Below, piece by piece: positions 6,923 through 8,068 of a stretch of DNA of 8,068 nt. A model generated the notes under the pieces. The model was not told where the DNA came from. It searched no databases and saw nothing but the letters and a program-made list of their open reading frames with translations. The stretch's first letter is position 1; each line of letters opens with the position of its first letter. The stretch spans positions 1 to 8,068 of the forward strand of contig QMZD01000067.1 in assembly GCA_003662985.1 (NCBI GenBank), written 5' to 3'. The DNA is from Archaeoglobales archaeon. Lineage in GTDB: Archaea > Halobacteriota > Archaeoglobi > Archaeoglobales > Archaeoglobaceae. The position numbers were made by a program, and so were the translations under genes.

Positions 6923-6940
6923 CTTCTTTTTTTCTTTTCT
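6923..6940 (+). terminator. polypyrimidine/T-run, possible terminator before hisC
   Basis: After the TAA of the small gene comes an unbroken 18-nt pyrimidine tract containing T7 (6927-6933) and T4. U-rich tracts like this can terminate archaeal transcription. No convincing TATA box for hisC is visible just upstream, so termination may be partial, leaving hisC dependent on read-through. Confidence 0.4.
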
Positions 6941-6945
6941 GGTGA
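6941..6945 (+). promoter_or_regulatory. hisC ribosome binding site
   Basis: GGTGA ends 5 nt before ATG 6951. It rules out the in-frame upstream ATG at 6888, which lies inside the preceding gene and would add 21 residues encoded partly by the pyrimidine tract. Confidence 0.8.
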
Positions 6946-6950
6946 AAAAG

Positions 6951-8027
6951 ATGGTAAGAGGGGTAATCCACATAATCAATCCCTATGATCCTGGAAAGTT
7001 CCCAGAAGACATTTCAAGAAGGTATGGAATCCCCGAAGCAGAGGTAATATCTCTATCCTCAAATGAGAACCCTTTCCCACCACCAGATAGTGTTAGAAAG
7101 GTCTATGAACAAGCTTATAGTAAAATAAACCTCTACCCACACCCATACTACCATGACCTCAAAGAGAGAATCTCTGACTACATTGGAGTTGATGAGGAGC
7201 TCATTGCTGTTGGAAATGGAGCGAGTGAACTTCTGAAAATGATGTGCGAGGTAAATCTTGAGGCCTTTGATCCTGTGACGATTCCCATCCCCGGTTATAC
7301 GCTTTATGCGATTCTGGCAATGCTGATGGATGCTTCAATAAGATTCGTTGAGTTTCCAAAGTATAAAATAGATGGAGATGAGGTTGTAAAAAACGATGGA
7401 AAGCTAATTTTCCTTTGCTCCCCAAACAACCCTACTGGCAATCTTGTGCCTGAGAAAGAGATAAGGAAGATTTTAAAAGAAACTGAGGGAACAGTTGTCG
7501 TTGATGAAGCCTATGTGGAGTTCTCTGAAAGATCTCATCTCCACCTTCTTAAAAAGTATGAGAATCTCATGTTAGTAAGATCCTTCTCGAAATTTTTCTC
7601 CCTTGCCGGCTTGAGAGTTGGTTATGCTGTTGGAAATTCCGAAATAATTGAGGCGATAGAGAAAGTAAGGCTTCCTTTCAACATCTCCTACATTTCTGCC
7701 ATTGTGGCAAAGGCTTGTCTCGATTCCTTAGATTATTTTAAGAGTATGAGAGATAAGATAATCAGGGAAAGAAAGAGAGTCGAAAGAGAGCTTAGTAAAT
7801 TTAACGATCTCGAAGTGTATCCTTCTGATTCGAACTTTATCTTGGTAAAGATCAACAGAGAGGAGAATTTCGAAACCAAGTTTCAAGAGAGTTTTGAGAG
7901 GAAAGGGATAATTCTCAGAAATGTCACAGGTCTATTAGGGCTGGAGGGTATTCATTTTCGAATTACGATTGGTAGAGAGGATCAAAATAACAAATTATTA
8001 GAAGTGATGGAGGAGCTGTTCAACTAG
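6951..8027 (+). CDS. hisC: histidinol-phosphate aminotransferase (class I/II PLP enzyme)
   Basis: The 358-residue protein is a fold-type I PLP aminotransferase that fits HisC, which interconverts imidazole acetol phosphate plus glutamate and histidinol phosphate plus 2-oxoglutarate. Family landmarks are NPYDPGKFPEDISRRYGI (10-27), LSSNENPFPPP (35-45), GNGASELL (88-95), SPNNPTGN (157-164) and VVDEAYVEF (183-191). The PLP lysine is Lys214 in SFSKFFSLAGLRVGYAVG, with Arg222 in the same motif, and the C-terminal HFRITIG carries the carboxylate-binding Arg337. Length is normal for HisC. CobD-type threonine-phosphate decarboxylases and archaeal aromatic aminotransferases are close relatives, but the SSNENP segment and the PYDPGK opening favour HisC. 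No other his gene is visible. It follows the small gene in the glnA cluster. The last 41 bases of the window end in AATATATA, possibly a promoter for the next gene. Confidence 0.85.
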   Translation: MVRGVIHIINPYDPGKFPEDISRRYGIPEAEVISLSSNENPFPPPDSVRKVYEQAYSKINLYPHPYYHDLKERISDYIGVDEELIAVGNGASELLKMMCEVNLEAFDPVTIPIPGYTLYAILAMLMDASIRFVEFPKYKIDGDEVVKNDGKLIFLCSPNNPTGNLVPEKEIRKILKETEGTVVVDEAYVEFSERSHLHLLKKYENLMLVRSFSKFFSLAGLRVGYAVGNSEIIEAIEKVRLPFNISYISAIVAKACLDSLDYFKSMRDKIIRERKRVERELSKFNDLEVYPSDSNFILVKINREENFETKFQESFERKGIILRNVTGLLGLEGIHFRITIGREDQNNKLLEVMEELFN

Positions 8028-8068
8028 CTATCATTATTATTACCACTACAATAAGGAAGTAATATATA

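Noticed and set aside
6888..6950. Extended hisC N-terminus starting at ATG 6888
   Set aside because: It overlaps the end of the preceding gene, encodes a non-family leader through the pyrimidine tract, and has no ribosome binding site. ATG 6951 has GGTGA at proper spacing and begins with the family sequence.
1..8068. CRISPR arrays, insertion sequences, tRNA or rRNA genes
   Set aside because: I saw no regularly spaced repeats, terminal inverted repeats with a transposase, cloverleaf sequences or rRNA motifs. The remaining gaps are each under 200 bp.

Overview
The window looks archaeal, most likely from a thermophilic euryarchaeon of the Archaeoglobales type. The evidence is BRE/TATA promoters about 25 bp upstream of starts (some implying leaderless mRNAs), GGTGA/GGAGG-type ribosome binding sites, heavy AGA/AGG arginine usage, charged proteins, a PurS/PurL/PurQ set and an archaeal DUF4013 membrane protein. 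The taxon is inferred from style and gene content; no rRNA is present to confirm it.

Layout. Positions 1-92 hold the last 29 codons of an unidentified plus-strand gene. Positions 93-693 contain no intact gene, only a short minus-strand ORF (288-530) that resembles the C-terminal end of a nitroreductase and is probably a remnant. Positions 694-4181 are a tightly packed minus-strand operon, purS-purL-purQ, encoding the three subunits of formylglycinamidine ribonucleotide (FGAM) synthetase, step 4 of purine synthesis. Positions 4182-4365 form a divergent promoter region, with one TATA element reading left into purS and another reading right into a DUF4013 membrane protein (4366-4995). Positions 5130-6572 encode a type I glutamine synthetase (glnA) with its own promoter and a strong ribosome binding site. 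A small unrecognised protein (6605-6922) follows 32 nt later, and then a histidinol-phosphate aminotransferase-like gene (hisC, 6951-8027) begins after another 28 nt.

How the genes relate. The common theme is nitrogen assimilation and its use in biosynthesis. GlnA makes glutamine. PurQ hydrolyses glutamine and passes ammonia to PurL, with PurS as the bridging subunit. HisC transfers an amino group, typically from glutamate, in histidine synthesis. Most of the window is ordinary core metabolism. The parts worth a second look are the small unknown protein downstream of glnA, the perfect 18-bp A/T palindrome in front of it, the unusual mix of features in the glutamine synthetase, and the nitroreductase remnant. 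I did not find a clear novel defence, mobile or RNA system.
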